Part shown: piece after piece, positions 23,607 through 34,883 of the stretch
How positions within the stretch are numbered: position 1 is the stretch's first letter
How the letters are laid out: every line of letters begins with the position of its first letter
Assembly (NCBI GenBank): GCA_948567375.1
Contig: OX419762.1
Span: 49,767,034 to 49,831,033, forward strand
Source: Lunularia cruciata
Taxonomy: Eukaryota; Streptophyta; Marchantiopsida; Lunulariales; Lunulariaceae
Length of the DNA: 64,000 bases
Reading direction: 5' to 3'
The notes under the pieces: generated by a model
Told to the model about the DNA's origin: nothing
Database searches by the model: none
What the model saw: only the letters and a program-made list of their open reading frames with translations
Program-made: the position numbers and the translations under genes

Positions 23607-25373
23607 ATGGCAGAATTCCATTTTCGTCAGAAGCTGGAGGATACATATTCGACTGCGGCGGCGGCTGGTATGAACTTTCCCATCGGACGAATGCACTCAC
23701 ACCAGCCTCCCATCCGCCAAACCTTTTCACAGGTTCATGCGAGCTCCAACGCGAGTGCCATTGCGGCCAGGACTGTCGTTAGGGGCCCTGAAGTTGGTAA
23801 CTTGCAGGATGGGAACTCTCCACTCGGACATGGACTTCCCGGAGTCCGTGCCAACCTTGGATTGAACCAGCAATCTCACCAGAATTTACAGCAGTACCTG
23901 GACCTGAGTCAAGTCCATTTGAGTCCGGGTGATATGGGAGCAGATGGGATTGGGACTGTAAAAGGTAGCCAGTATTCTCTAAGGGATCCGAATTTACAAT
24001 CACAGCTTGCAGACATCCAACAGAAGATTGAAAGTATGCAAGACTTTGTGAGGATGAATGGAGACGGAGGGCAAGCGAATTTACAGCAGCAACATCATCT
24101 CGTGAACCTCATCTCTCAGTTGACTGCAGCAATACACGAAGGGATGCAAAAGCAAAATCAAACGCAGAATTTGCCTATGTCAGATACTTCCCAGCTCAAT
24201 CATCTGTTTGGAGCGGGTTCTTCTCCTGGGTTCAATTTCTTCGATCATCATGGTTCTACTCCAGTGAATGCTGATATGGGTGTGGGAGACAACAACGGGT
24301 TCTCGCCTCTCCCTGGGCGTGTGGGTGGGAACAACCACGACCAGGGCTCAAACACTCTCACTGGTATCGGTCATAATCACAACATCTCAGGAAATCCTAA
24401 TAACAACGACCAGAGTTTTGGAGCAGTTACTATGGGCAGTGGCACCGCAGTCTTGCATAGCGATACTGCGGGCATGGGTAATTTGCGTCAACAGTCATTC
24501 AACAACCGCTTGACTCCTCGACCAGGAACGGTTTCTACAGTGAATGTTTCAGGAAAACTTGCAGTAAATCGATCTCCTGGAGTCATCGTACCCACAAATT
24601 CAGCATCTGGTTCACAGGGTTCTGATGACCAGGAATTGGGCGTGCGATCTAAAGGAAGCGCTTCTCGTGATGAGTTTGATGACGGAGAAGGGGAGATTCT
24701 TGTAGCGGGTTCTTATCAACTCGTGGAGCTAGACGATCAAGAGATTCTTGCCGAGCATACACATTTCTGTGAACTGTGTGGAAAGGGTTTTAAGCGCGAC
24801 GCCAACCTGAGGATGCACATGCGGAGCCATGGAGATGAATACAAAACTCCAGAGGCTCTCGCGAGACCTCAGAAGCCACTGGATGATCAGACGCCATTGA
24901 TTCCCAAACGGTTTTCTTGTCCTCACGTCGGCTGCAAACGGAACGTGAAGCACAGAAAGTTCCAGCCTTTGAAATCGCTTTTGTGCGTCAAAAATCACTA
25001 CAGACGAAGTCACTGTGCAAAAAACTTGGCTTGCAGCAAATGCAAAGTTAAGAAGTTCTCAGTGGTTGCGGATCTCAAGACACATGAGAAACATTGCGGC
25101 TGTGATAAATGGCAATGTTCATGCGGCACTACGTTCTCCAGGAAGGACAAATTATTTGGGCACGTGAGTTTGTTTGTTGGCCATTCGCCTGCTGCTTTGC
25201 CTCTACCTGATTCTCTTACAGAAAACTCGTCAGGCTCCATAGACATAGTGGAAATGGGAGGAGTTGGGCAGAACGTCGATTCCGCAGGGGCAGAATCAAA
25301 TTCGATGGGTCAACAGCTAGACTCTTCATCCGGAGGTTATGTAAACTGGACTCAACAGCTATGCTTTGGATAA
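23607..25373 (+). CDS. STOP1-like: STOP1/ART1-like C2H2 zinc-finger transcription factor
   Basis: An uninterrupted 588-codon frame. I take the ATG at 23607 ([10 protein letters not shown]); the in-frame GTG two codons earlier is not a likely plant start. The N-terminal ~380 residues are low-complexity, rich in Gln, Asn, Gly and Ser. From residue 388 comes a canonical C2H2 finger (C388, C391, H404, H408) in the block [20 protein letters not shown], then [34 protein letters not shown] and [20 protein letters not shown]. These are the four-finger hallmarks of the STOP1 family. In angiosperms STOP1/ART1 is a nuclear factor activating proton- and aluminium-tolerance genes such as malate or citrate exporters. 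Arabidopsis STOP1 is about 500 residues, and the extra length here is in the N-terminal region. The single-exon CDS is typical of the family. The family call is firm; the physiological role is inferred. Confidence 0.93.
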   Translation: MAEFHFRQKLEDTYSTAAAAGMNFPIGRMHSHQPPIRQTFSQVHASSNASAIAARTVVRGPEVGNLQDGNSPLGHGLPGVRANLGLNQQSHQNLQQYLDLSQVHLSPGDMGADGIGTVKGSQYSLRDPNLQSQLADIQQKIESMQDFVRMNGDGGQANLQQQHHLVNLISQLTAAIHEGMQKQNQTQNLPMSDTSQLNHLFGAGSSPGFNFFDHHGSTPVNADMGVGDNNGFSPLPGRVGGNNHDQGSNTLTGIGHNHNISGNPNNNDQSFGAVTMGSGTAVLHSDTAGMGNLRQQSFNNRLTPRPGTVSTVNVSGKLAVNRSPGVIVPTNSASGSQGSDDQELGVRSKGSASRDEFDDGEGEILVAGSYQLVELDDQEILAEHTHFCELCGKGFKRDANLRMHMRSHGDEYKTPEALARPQKPLDDQTPLIPKRFSCPHVGCKRNVKHRKFQPLKSLLCVKNHYRRSHCAKNLACSKCKVKKFSVVADLKTHEKHCGCDKWQCSCGTTFSRKDKLFGHVSLFVGHSPAALPLPDSLTENSSGSIDIVEMGGVGQNVDSAGAESNSMGQQLDSSSGGYVNWTQQLCFG

Positions 25374-25655
25374 AATAAATAGTACTATTATATACATATA
25401 GAGTTTAGACGTTTTGTTGAGTTCTAATCAAGTATTTAAAGGACCACAAGGTTTGATGATGGCAAAGTACTTGCACATGCATCCATCTCTGGGGTCCCTA
25501 GGTCGCAGCTTTCAATACCACGTTTGAAGTGGCAAGGTGTTTCCGTCCGTATATAGGGTGGCGTACTAGCTGATAGTGACTGGATCATCTTTATACTTTT
25601 TTAACAGTGCTCTGTTACAGATAAGGTCTAGTGCTAGCACCTGTATTTGCTGACC

Positions 25656-25661
25656 AATAAA
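25656..25661 (+). terminator. Candidate polyadenylation signal of the STOP1-like gene
   Basis: AATAAA lies 283 bp past the stop codon, in a T-rich context (CTGTATTTGC upstream). Another AATAAA overlaps the stop region at 25374-25379 and is probably too close to be the main signal. Confidence 0.35.
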
Positions 25662-28600
25662 TTGTGATATATACGTAACTTTCGCAGAAGACGTGCCATC
25701 TATCAGCTATGATTGTGTACATAATGTTAGGTAATTTGCGAATGAGAGATGTTGCTTTACTACAAGAGTGGGAAATGGTGTGCGTCAGTCGTATCTATAC
25801 TGATGATCTCGAAACGAGTATAGTTGCATTTCCTCAGGTCATGTCCTATGGAATTCTGCATGCAGATCTTCAGTTGAAGGTCGGTCCCCAGCTAGCGTTT
25901 ATCAACTGTGATCTGGATACGTAAATGTCGATCGACATTACTTCTGTCTGCAACGGTTTGGTGTTTCTGATTTGGCTTAGCTGTTATGGGCCTCGTAACG
26001 TGCCCAGACGTTCAAGAGGATTCCTGTCAACTGTTCATTCCCATATTGGATTGACTCCACACTTTGTTCAAAATATTTTGTCGTCTCATCTTAAATCTTC
26101 AGTGGAACCACTTTCATGCGAACGCAAGGCAAGGGCCTAAAAATATTCCCTTGAGTACAGTGCTTAACTTGCCGAGATCATCTGAATTGGAGCAGGCATG
26201 ATCAAGTCCTTCTGGACGGGTGTGCAATTTTGTTTTGCCAATTTCGGCTCGCACCGGGCACCAACTGTCAGGTGTGGTCAGATAAATCTAAATTGCATTA
26301 TATAAGACCAATTCTTTTTCTTTCTAGAAAACTGTGTCAATGATGATGTAAATCTAGAAGAATTCCCGGATCTCCAGTCTCTTCATCAATCTTGATAGTT
26401 CATCGCTTCCATCGGTCAATGGGGCCCTCTATGATTAACAAATTATACTAGTTCTAATCCTCGCCCTACCTGCTAGGAGCAGCTCAACGCTCAATGCTCC
26501 TGTCCAATCTACTCGTAAGGAGTTGGAGACATCACGGGGCTTTCGAATTTCTCTCTGCCAAGTTTAAGGTTCTGACTGTAGGAGAATATTTGTTGGAACC
26601 TCAAACAGTCGTATGTACGAAAGGATGCTCAGCATGAGTAAATACGACGGGATGAACATAACACATAAAATTCATAACACTTGGTCTGCACCACAGTCAA
26701 ATTCCGGTAGACACCGATACTAAAGTAAACAGAGGAACCCGCAGCATACATCTTGATGAAACTATTTGACGATTGGAAGCACTCGACGTTCGAGGGTTGT
26801 GATTCTGCTCTATTCTGTAAAACATCAACTTTGCTGTAACACGAACGAGCTGCTTGAGAACTACAACAAGAATCTTCTTGTCTGATATATGTGTATGCGG
26901 CTATTTACATGCAGGGCAAGGGCTAGCGCTTAGAGCAGACATGATGTACATATCGTACCCATTGCTGTTGTACACAGCAAAATTCTTCTCAACTAAAGAA
27001 TAAGTTCGCGTTTGTCTCTGGGCATGTCCAGATGTAATCACCAATTTTGGAAGACTAAGATGTAATTTCATCACACCATGAGTTTATCATGTCCATTGCT
27101 AAATTACTACCGGTAGTACAGACCTCACACTGTTAGCCACTGTGAGGTCTATTCTAGTATGGCCTTTTCTAGATCCTGAACATTAGAGCTCTGGGATGAG
27201 TCGTGCTTCTGAACTGATGTATTGTCATCACATCAGACGATGAATTGCGGATATTTCAGGTCGCACTGAGCTTCTCCCGATTATCAGATTGACTTGTGCA
27301 AGGCCCAACACCAAAATCTGAATATTAGGTAAGGATCGAGACACCTGCGCTGATAGAGTCAGTATTACTGTCTGTCTAGAAATTGAGATAGGAACAACAT
27401 GGCCGTTTGATCTCCGAGCTCCGAATGTGATCACTGAGTCACAAATTTTGTACGCATATACTGAACAGACTCTGAGGTTGAAGATGTTGAACTTGAACTA
27501 TATATCACGTGTTCTATTCTGAAAATTCCACACGTAAAGTAACTGCATTTCATTCTCCAATATATGCAAAGAGGGCATTTCGTTGAAGCTAAAATGGCCA
27601 AGCAACTGGACGAGGAACTGGAGAAGGGGGAATATCCTGGGTGTATTGTTTCCAACTGCAATTGTCGACAGGAGGGAATCTGACCCAAAAATTGTTGCGT
27701 CAGAGAGTCCAAAGCAATCATTTACAGTTGTTAATTCACCAAAGTTAGCGCCAACATGAAGGGTATAGACCTCTTGTTTGGCCTCTTGACACAATCGCAT
27801 ATTCTTTACACGGTTTTCTGATCAATCTAACGAAGTATGAATCTTCACAATCAGCCCATGTGTTGGCCATCGGATCAACAAGGTCTGAATCGTTGAATCC
27901 TTTCATGTTACACCGTCCTCGCTCAACTTTGCACACTCTAGATCTGTTAGATACTTGCCAGTGATTGATACCAAGAAAATCTAAGTGGAGTACTGCGCGA
28001 CACATCCGACATAAGTTATTCGGCAGCAAATCGTTCTAGTGCGAATCGTAGAGAATCCAAGAAATCAATGCGGATCCAGACAATTCTGTTGTGGACAGCA
28101 TTTAGTTAGTAAAAGTATCATTCCTCGTGTGAAGCAGTGTCGCAAAGGTTACCTATTCTCTTATCCTTTATTCCCGCTAACTCTGGAAACCGCACAGCAC
28201 ACCAGCAACAATGAACATACAATTCTCTCATGATCACAAAAGTCACAAAGGCGTACAAAGCATGAACGTTGGAAATGCAAACGGTTACTCGAGCAGTGTC
28301 CACAACCTACTGGTTGCATTGGTCTTTTGGTCGATCCTGGATACGCTCTAACTATTGTCAGTTTTATGCACAGATTCCTTTGATCCAGACCACTGTCTGC
28401 TAAAACTGATTATTCCCGCATAGGAAACATGGTGTATCCGTTGCTGTTTAATCCTCCTACGATGAATGTAGATTCGGCCGAATAACAAATTTCTGAAAGC
28501 AGCTATCCCAGGATGAACGAGAAATGTTTGAATATCGAGGATCTGAAGTTCTTTAGATTTCCTACCACGTGAGGATCTACTGTAGATTGAACCATAGTGA

Positions 28601-30265
28601 GTCTACGTACGGGGTGGCACATAATCAGCCTAGATGTACGGCGATGTGCATCGACCCAGCGAGAACTTTGGTCTCAAAACTTAGTTCTAAGCCAACTTGG
28701 TCGCCTTCATAATCTCGACATTGTTCCATCATTATCTGTAAACTTCTCAGTTTTATCATGTTATACGGACTTTTTGGGAGTAAATCATTAGTTCTAGAAG
28801 TAGAACTACCTTTGCTTCAAGCTCTGGCTATGGCGTGATAAATTGGCCACACATTCTCAGTCGCTTGCCACATGGATCTAGACACCCCTGAAATAAAGGG
28901 TTCTTCGCCTCTCCGCCTCTGCAGTTGACTGTTGGAGAAGGTCACGCAGGTTTCCTAAACGGTGAGCAAGGCCGTAGTACTTGAAAATACGATGGCCTCG
29001 AAATCAAGTGCCGTCCCGAGGAACTAAGGATTTCAGTAAACGCCATTCGGGTATGAGATTACTGTCTTACAAATTCGCTGATCTGTCAATCAACATCTAT
29101 CTACGGACATCAACCAGGTATTGCGCTATTGTGGGGCGACAACCTAAAAACAGCTAAAAGTGACTGCTAACAATTGGGCTTCGTCTTTGAGTATACCTCT
29201 TCGTGTATTCTTCACCTCCCATTCTGTGCAATAGTTCCTACCGTTCTTAGCCTGCATATTGTGATAATGAAACGTAGTCTGAGCTTTCTCGTGGGAACCA
29301 GACGGAGGATCTGAACGACGATTCGAGTAAATGTACTGAAGGAAAATCGAAACAATCCGTCATGGTGTGGATGAAATGTATGTGCTTCACCCAGTTCTGA
29401 CTTGCCAAATACTCCTGCAGAATCCACTTCTACAGAAATACTGGTATCTACCGTCTTGAATTGTACTCTGTAATTGTCATCTTACGTGCGGGGATTTAAC
29501 CATTACGTCATCATCCTTGCGCTCAGAACTTATTTGGAGTGCTGTTATGATAAAATCACACAGTACAAAGCAATTTAGGTTTTGTTCTATGGCACTGTTT
29601 ATGATTCACTTGAAAAATTGTTGTGTTCGAGATGAGTTGCTAGGTTAGTCGATTCCTGGACCAATAGTCGACGTAACCAAAAGGATCTCTCCGATTCAAT
29701 TTGAATTTTGAAATTTGTCGCGAACTTGGGTTACCGTTACTAGCTGTAGAAGCTAAGTGACCGTTTCTGACACCTGCATGTTTCAACGTTTCAACCTGGC
29801 TATATCTCATTTTTGTAAGATGGTGGAAAATTACTCCGAGATCAAGCAGATCTGGGTCACTGCAGTGTGGCTCGAAGTCGATATTCGTAGATCCATACTC
29901 TGGGGACAAGTGGTATAAGAGTGATCTTCGAATGGGGGAGAGAAATTAGATGGGTCATTGGAGATGGAAATCGGTCTAAACTTTGATTTCTGTACCGACA
30001 GAAGCACATGGGATTCATTCAGAGTGCAAGGTTCTGCAATTGAGTCCATCCAGAATCGAGTGAATTACTGTTCTGGGTTCACAAGTCTGAATGCTTTTGT
30101 TCAAACTCAGAGATTGCGTTGGTGTCAGCTGCACTGGACGAAGTAACATTGGTTTACGATTGCCTTGATACTTAAGAAGAGTTACTGGAAAGTGTCTTGG
30201 CCATTTGAACGATCCGCATGGATCGAAGTCGTCCAGCAAGGAACTCTATCATTTCATAAATCTCC
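25662..30265. other. Intergenic; no supported gene
   Basis: Only short overlapping frames on both strands, for example adjacent 71-codon frames at 25709-25924 and 25925-26140 and 94-100-codon minus frames near 27.5-28.0 kb. None has recognisable domains. CACGTG motifs occur near 27507 and 28566. The last few hundred bases may hold an upstream exon or leader of the next gene, but I see no convincing F-box motif in the plus frames. Confidence 0.45.
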
Positions 30266-31504
30266 ATGACTCAGAGTCTATGGGGTGAACGCGAACTCTC
30301 GGAGACTTTGCTATATATGCACAACCGAAAGCAGGAAATACTTTTCTACAGTCCAAAGAACGAGGCATGTTACGAGTGGAAGGACATCTGGTCCGGAATC
30401 AACGAAATCGTGTCTTGTTTTCAACTTGGAGAAAAAAGTGCCGGCGGCCTTGTATTTGGATATGGGTATGAACACCGTGAAGATGAAGATCACCTCAAGA
30501 TCTGGGCATGCAACCCTATCACTGGTAAAATCCGTCAGCTTCCGTCGATCGTGAATGATACGATGATGAAGGTCATGACCATGCATTCCATCAGAGATCC
30601 AAGTTCTAGCAAGGATTCTTATGACCTCCTAGTTTGTGGCATAGTATACAATTCAGTACGGAGGAAGACTGCGGCATACCTTTACAACTCGCTCTCCAAT
30701 TCGTGGGAAGTTGTGACAGACCCAGACGTTCGTTCGTATATGTACACAATCGCACTTGACTCATTTGGACAAAAGGATGGTAAAATATTATGCTTGGACT
30801 TAGGTTTTTGCATATATGGCTTTCATGAGCTGTTTTGGAGGGTTGCTTGTTACAACATCAATGGAAAAAAATGGAGTTACTATCGAATACAAGCATGGGC
30901 TTCTCAGCCATTACGAGCTTTGTGCAGATGGAAAATCTTTGAGAGAGATGGGCAGATTATTCTGGTCGTGATTTTTCGAGATCAGAAATATAACTGCAGA
31001 AGAGGTCAAGTGTGGAATGCTCTCATTCCTCGAGAAGCCGGTCAATATACTCTATGGCGCCATCTAACCACCATGCCTGACGCCATCTTCCAGAGATTTG
31101 TTGGTAAGGCTGGAAAATGTCACCAGGAGAAGCAGAGCTCATCACTGACGCCATTTAAATTCCAAGAAGTAAACAACTGTGGGATGGAATTCGACTTCAA
31201 GGCTTTTGCTGTGCCTGACACATTGGACGGTGATCGACTAGTTCTCGTCAGTACTACTACCAAAGAAATTGTGACTTTCAACTTCAGAATCAAGCCACTT
31301 CTTCAGGCTTGGACAATATCGCCTTTCTCTGCCGTAAAACTAGTATACAATCCCCACAAACGTCCGAGTTCTGAAGCAGCTTTTGCGGAGTGTCCAATTC
31401 CCGATAAACCGAGAACTTCAGAACTACCAAGTTTTGGAAGATTCATGGCAGAGAGCCATTCTGCTGGGTTTTATTTCCAACCAGATCCGCACATTAACCC
31501 TTAA
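30266..31504 (+). CDS. F-box-associated / kelch-like beta-propeller protein
   Basis: A 412-codon open frame from the ATG at 30266, with an in-frame stop 9 bp upstream. The N-terminal part has the pattern seen after the F-box in plant F-box/kelch and F-box-associated proteins: a WKDIW block, then GGLVFGYG, then a LKIWACNPITGKIRQLPSI block (the N-P-x-T-x-x-x-x-L-P signature). Later come WEVVTDP, GKILCLDLGF and WRVACYNINGKKW, which look like successive propeller blades. Full plant family members begin with a ~45-residue F-box that recruits SKP1 for an SCF ubiquitin ligase; none is visible here. Either an upstream exon supplies it, for example through an acceptor at the CTCAG ending near 30273, or this is a propeller-only form. 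No transmembrane or signal segment is visible. Confidence 0.7.
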   Translation: MTQSLWGERELSETLLYMHNRKQEILFYSPKNEACYEWKDIWSGINEIVSCFQLGEKSAGGLVFGYGYEHREDEDHLKIWACNPITGKIRQLPSIVNDTMMKVMTMHSIRDPSSSKDSYDLLVCGIVYNSVRRKTAAYLYNSLSNSWEVVTDPDVRSYMYTIALDSFGQKDGKILCLDLGFCIYGFHELFWRVACYNINGKKWSYYRIQAWASQPLRALCRWKIFERDGQIILVVIFRDQKYNCRRGQVWNALIPREAGQYTLWRHLTTMPDAIFQRFVGKAGKCHQEKQSSSLTPFKFQEVNNCGMEFDFKAFAVPDTLDGDRLVLVSTTTKEIVTFNFRIKPLLQAWTISPFSAVKLVYNPHKRPSSEAAFAECPIPDKPRTSELPSFGRFMAESHSAGFYFQPDPHINP

Positions 31505-31952
31505 GCATATATAGCTGTGAGCAATGTCGTTCCTTCATAACTAAGAATGTGGAAGTGTTCTGTGTATATCACGCCTATCCACCCTTCTCTAGCATCTGCA
31601 GGTCATACACTAGAACTCTGTTGATCGAAATTCTGAACCATTTAATCTGTTCTCTCAACTAGCTGACAATCATTTCCCAACTTTGTCACTCCACAAAAGC
31701 TTAGTAGAAAAAATTTGATCATGAGTACCGAATGTTGTATCCTCAACATTCCACATACTTGCCAGTGGATTTGTTGTTCTGATTCAAGACCACATGAAAA
31801 GGTTTCATCAAGTTCGATCCCATGTGAGAAACAAGTTTTATTAAACCAGTTAAGATCTGATTTCTAAGTGAAATGCTCTGTCTACATAGCTTTCTTTTTG
31901 CAGTTCTAGACTGGCAACGGCCTCCCGTGCTAGGAACTCTTGGCCACACCAT
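31505..31952. other. 3' flank of the F-box-associated gene; nothing else seen
   Basis: No conserved frame. It probably contains the 3' UTR. No clear AATAAA signal was found in the first 300 bases. Confidence 0.4.
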
Positions 31953-32874
31953 TGTAACATTGTACTTTACAATTTAATTTAATAGGCAAGAGTTGTCCCC
32001 GTACTTGTGGACTCCTTTAAATAGTGTTATGCCTTCTATTCAGATTTCTTATATGGTATCAAAACTCTAGAAGTTCTCAAAGTACAGAATAGGACTAGAG
32101 AATTCAAGAGGCTGCACAGGGACGCTTGCTGCAGTGAGTCTGGATGCAGACTCAACCCAATCTCCAAGGACGCAGAATTTTGACCCTTCCACCACCCTGT
32201 TCCTCACTCACCAACTCACAGACAGGAAAAAACATATCCACGGCGGGGTAGTAGTTCACGGACTCAAAAAGAACATATCACATTTCAAACTCACAAACGT
32301 GGGAAAGGGAGACTTACGTCTGCACAAATAAAGGACCACGAAATTTTAAATTCAGATCGTGGCAACAAACACAAATCTATTCAACACCAACACTTTGGAA
32401 TGATTTGATAGTACAAGCTCCAGCAGTCCCAGATTCAAAACAAGCTTGACAACGAAGGCTACTGGGTCTTCCAGACCACACCCAAGCCCCCTACCTCAAC
32501 TCCGGCCCAAATCACAGCAGCAGCCGCCACTGCTGCGGAGGCTGCAAGAGCAACCAAACCTGCCCTTGATGATCTTAACATGGCAATAACAACTTTGGAA
32601 AGACAAGACGATATTGCTAAGGCAGACTTATGGGACTGCTGCAGTCCCGAGATTTTTAATCATGTCTAGGAGTATAACATCTCCCACAAAATTTGGGAAA
32701 AGCAAACAACCACCTATACTTCTCACGACATAATAACCCATATGTGCCTGAGGGAACTTATCTCCACCCTACGGACAAAAGCAAATGAATCATGAATTGA
32801 TTCGCTTTCATCCATTACCCTGCATGTTCATAACTTCATGCAGCAAGTCATTCGAATACGTAATGCTTGTCTAA

Positions 32875-33334
32875 TGTTATGTTTGGCTTGTTACTTATTT
32901 TATCAAGAGCAAATCCAAACGTGATTGATGAGACACCTTGTTGTTTCATGCGGTGCGTTTCATCAATCACTTGTCTAAATATCTTGGTCGGGCAATATTC
33001 AAAAAGTCCAGCAAGTCTATATTCAGGTGTATTCAGTAATCAATCCCTGCAAGTCTGTATTCAGGAGTTCAGTCCTACCTCTCTCTATATATATAGGCAG
33101 GCAGGGAGTAATAAAAGTTTGAGCCTGTTTCAGCCGTGGAGGTAGTTTCTGGGACAAAGGAAGTGAACCACGTTATTTCCTGTTGTCCTTACATTATTTG
33201 CTTAATGGAGCGTGGAGGTAGCTTCTGGGACAAAGGAAGTGAACCACGCTATTTCCTATTCTCCTTACATTATTTGCTTCATGGAGTTTATGTTGTGCTA
33301 TTGCGAGAGGTCCTCGGGACTGTGTTTTCTAACA
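32875..33334 (+). repeat. Solo LTR inside the copia gag remnant
   Basis: A 460-bp block starting TGTTATG and ending TTCTAACA interrupts a gag frame that continues on both sides. CTAA is present on both flanks (32871-32874 and 33337-33340), with two extra bases on the right, so it is an imperfect target duplication. A TATA-like TATATATATAGGC lies at about 33094. It contains the 76-bp tandem duplication at 33135-33286. Confidence 0.6.
33135..33286 (+). repeat. 76-bp tandem duplication downstream of the solo-LTR TATA box
   Basis: The units 33135-33210 and 33211-33286 both begin CGTGGAGGTAG and end near ATTTGCTT-ATGGAG, with only a few substitutions. They sit about 40 bp after the TATA-like sequence, in the presumed transcribed R/U5 part. 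Confidence 0.85.
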
Positions 33335-33988
33335 GGCTAAGGGCTTCTGGTCAGGTAGAGATCACCATGCTTAGGAGTTTCCGCAGTATGGAGCCTATTG
33401 CAAAACCCGCAAGAATCAACCTACATCAAGCAGTTGCCTCCTTATAACAAGTTATCACATTCCTCTAGGAAGAGTCAGGAATGAAACAATACAGTTGAGA
33501 AGGCACCACACTATTCATAGGATAGTAGAGACCGCAAAAAACTGGAACTAGCAAAAATTTATAGAACCTAACAACCCTAAACCTCGAACTGATAACAACC
33601 AAAACAACCAACATGGCAAACCACCCAACAAATGTCCAATCTACAAGAAAGGTTTCCATTGGGCTTCAAATTACCATTCGAAGAGAAAAAAGGAAGATAA
33701 CATTACCGAACCCTCCATACAGAATAAAATTGTGAGGAACAAGAGGAAAGATAAGGATAACATCCTCCCAACGTTCTATACACAAGTTTGCTCTACACGG
33801 GCATTCTGCTCATAGAGAACACCGGTGCTCTTAAAAACAACAATATGGGCACCATCGATCATTTGTCTTATAATATCCTTCAACTCCCAACCTGCAAACA
33901 CACCATGGTCTCTCTATTTTGAGGATTGGTATAACCCAAATCTTTCTTCCGAATGGTGAATACTAACCTTGATAGATGTACTGTATAT

Positions 33989-33992
33989 GCAC
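33989..33992. repeat. Target-site duplication GCAC flanking G0 (left)
   Basis: GCAC precedes the 5' LTR and is repeated at 41795-41798 after the 3' LTR. Only four bases match, while five is commoner for gypsy elements. Confidence 0.6.
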
Positions 33993-34671
33993 TGTAACAC
34001 CCATTTGTGCATGTGTGTGGTATTGTGATATTTAGCTTAGTATTACAAGTACTTAAGAGATATTATTTATATAGAGATAAAGGATGGTTCTATATTAGTC
34101 ATGGTTAGCTAAAGTTAGTCATAGCTAAGATAGATGGGACCTTACTTTAGAGGAAGTAGAAAAGATGAGCACCACTATTTTGGATTTTAGTGTGTTGACT
34201 TGGTATTATTCCTAGGTGTTTGGCTTTGGGGAAAGAGTTGAGAACTCTTGGGCCCGCAAGCCTTTTTGTTTTGGATTCTTCTTTAGTCCAAGGATAGCCC
34301 ATGTGAAGGAATCCTTGCTTTAGTGGTTGGGTCAAGATAAGGGGAATATGCCCATGTGAATGGATATTCCTTTCTACTTTTTGACTTTACTTGACTTTTA
34401 GTCTAGTAACTTGAGTTACTACGGTAATTAGTAACTTTGGTACGTAACTATTTCACAAGTATATAAACAAGGAGTGAGGAGGTACTCATCATCCTTTCAT
34501 TTGCAACTATCTCTCTTTCATTGAGTTCTCTAGTGAGCATTGTCTTGAGTCTTGGAGTGTTAGCCTTGGAGGAGTATGATGGAGTTGGGGTTCCTTGCCT
34601 TCTTAGTCCATGGTGCGCTACCATAATAGCCATCAGAGGTTCATCCTGAGTGAGAGACAGGCCGGCTCACA
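33993..34671 (+). repeat. 5' LTR of G0
   Basis: 679 bp, TGTAACACCC to GGCCGGCTCACA. A TATA box TATATAAA at 34460-34467 places the transcription start about 30 bp downstream. It is identical in length to the 3' LTR, with one mismatch seen. Confidence 0.95.
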
Positions 34672-34675
34672 TTTT

Positions 34676-34691
34676 TGGTTCCGTTGCCGGG
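34676..34691 (+). promoter_or_regulatory. Primer-binding site of G0
   Basis: TGGTTCCGTTGCCGGG begins four bases after the LTR. It is complementary to a tRNA 3' end reading CCCGGCAACGGAACCA. Athila/Tat-type elements use TGGCGCCGTTGCCGGGGA (tRNA-Asp). This one differs at two central positions, so the primer is either tRNA-Asp with mismatches or another tRNA. Confidence 0.75.
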
Positions 34692-34712
34692 ACCTCTCTA
34701 GAAGGCAAGATA

Positions 34713-34883
34713 ATGTTCCGCGTCCAATTCTACATTAGGCAGAAGGAGGCTATGAGAGCTCACTTGGAGAGAACATTAGGAGAGGAGAGGGCTGAACTTA
34801 TGTTAGAGAACCAAGATCCATTTGTATACCCTGTAGTTCATTATGATGTCTTTGAGGTGATTTTGTACATCTTGTACACATGA
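34713..34883 (+). CDS. Small upstream ORF 1 of G0 (56 codons)
   Basis: The first ATG after the PBS opens a 56-codon frame (MFRVQFYIRQKEAMRAHLER, ending VILYILYT). I know no family for it. Two observations suggest it is real. It is preserved, with substitutions, in the older minus-strand copy G2 (about 43500-43670). It also resembles the 54-codon ORF at 36008-36172 along its whole length: shared MR..L..TLG, A..iLE, PFV-P-V-Y and YILY, about 22 identities. The C-terminal end is hydrophobic. It could be a regulatory uORF, an exon of a spliced product or a small accessory protein. Confidence 0.5.
   Translation: MFRVQFYIRQKEAMRAHLERTLGEERAELMLENQDPFVYPVVHYDVFEVILYILYT

Larger units (their letters stand above)
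32130..33690 (+). pseudogene. copia-type gag pseudogene
   Basis: The pieces, in order, are FDPSTTLFLTHQLTDRK near 32180 (an N-terminal gag pattern), an Ala-rich stretch near 32520, a UBN2-like helical region (ADLWDCCSPEIFNHV, HKIWEKQTTTY, LRELISTLR) at 32624-32800, a continuation after the solo LTR (ITMLRSFRSMEPIAKPAR, about 33361-33420), and near 33635 a damaged CCHC knuckle reading CPIYKKGFHWASNY, where two cysteines have become Tyr. Several stops are present. The assignment rests on the order of these features, each weak alone. Confidence 0.5.
31953..33988 (+). mobile_element. Decayed Ty1/copia-like element (leader and gag)
   Basis: A possible LTR start, TGTAACATTG, lies at 31953. At 32054 there is TGGTATCAAAACTCT, matching the first eight bases of the initiator-Met tRNA primer-binding site used by many plant copia elements. 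A gag-like frame follows, broken by stops and frameshifts. The element is interrupted by a solo LTR (32875-33334) and then by the young gypsy element G0 at 33993. No protease, integrase or RT is seen. Confidence 0.55.

Noticed and set aside
25709-26140. Two adjacent 71-codon ORFs after the STOP1-like gene
   Set aside because: They abut at a stop/start by chance, share no motif, and lie in the expected 3' flank.
27121-27149. Inverted repeat GACCTCACA...TGTGAGGTC with an 11-nt loop
   Set aside because: 9-bp arms with a loop are expected by chance many times in 64 kb, and no gene end is nearby.
34448-34633. Conserved 61-codon minus-strand ORF in the G0 LTRs, also present in G2 (43726-43938)
   Set aside because: Conservation is explained by LTR homology. 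The frame crosses the TATA/R region antisense and shows no domain, so I do not call it a gene.
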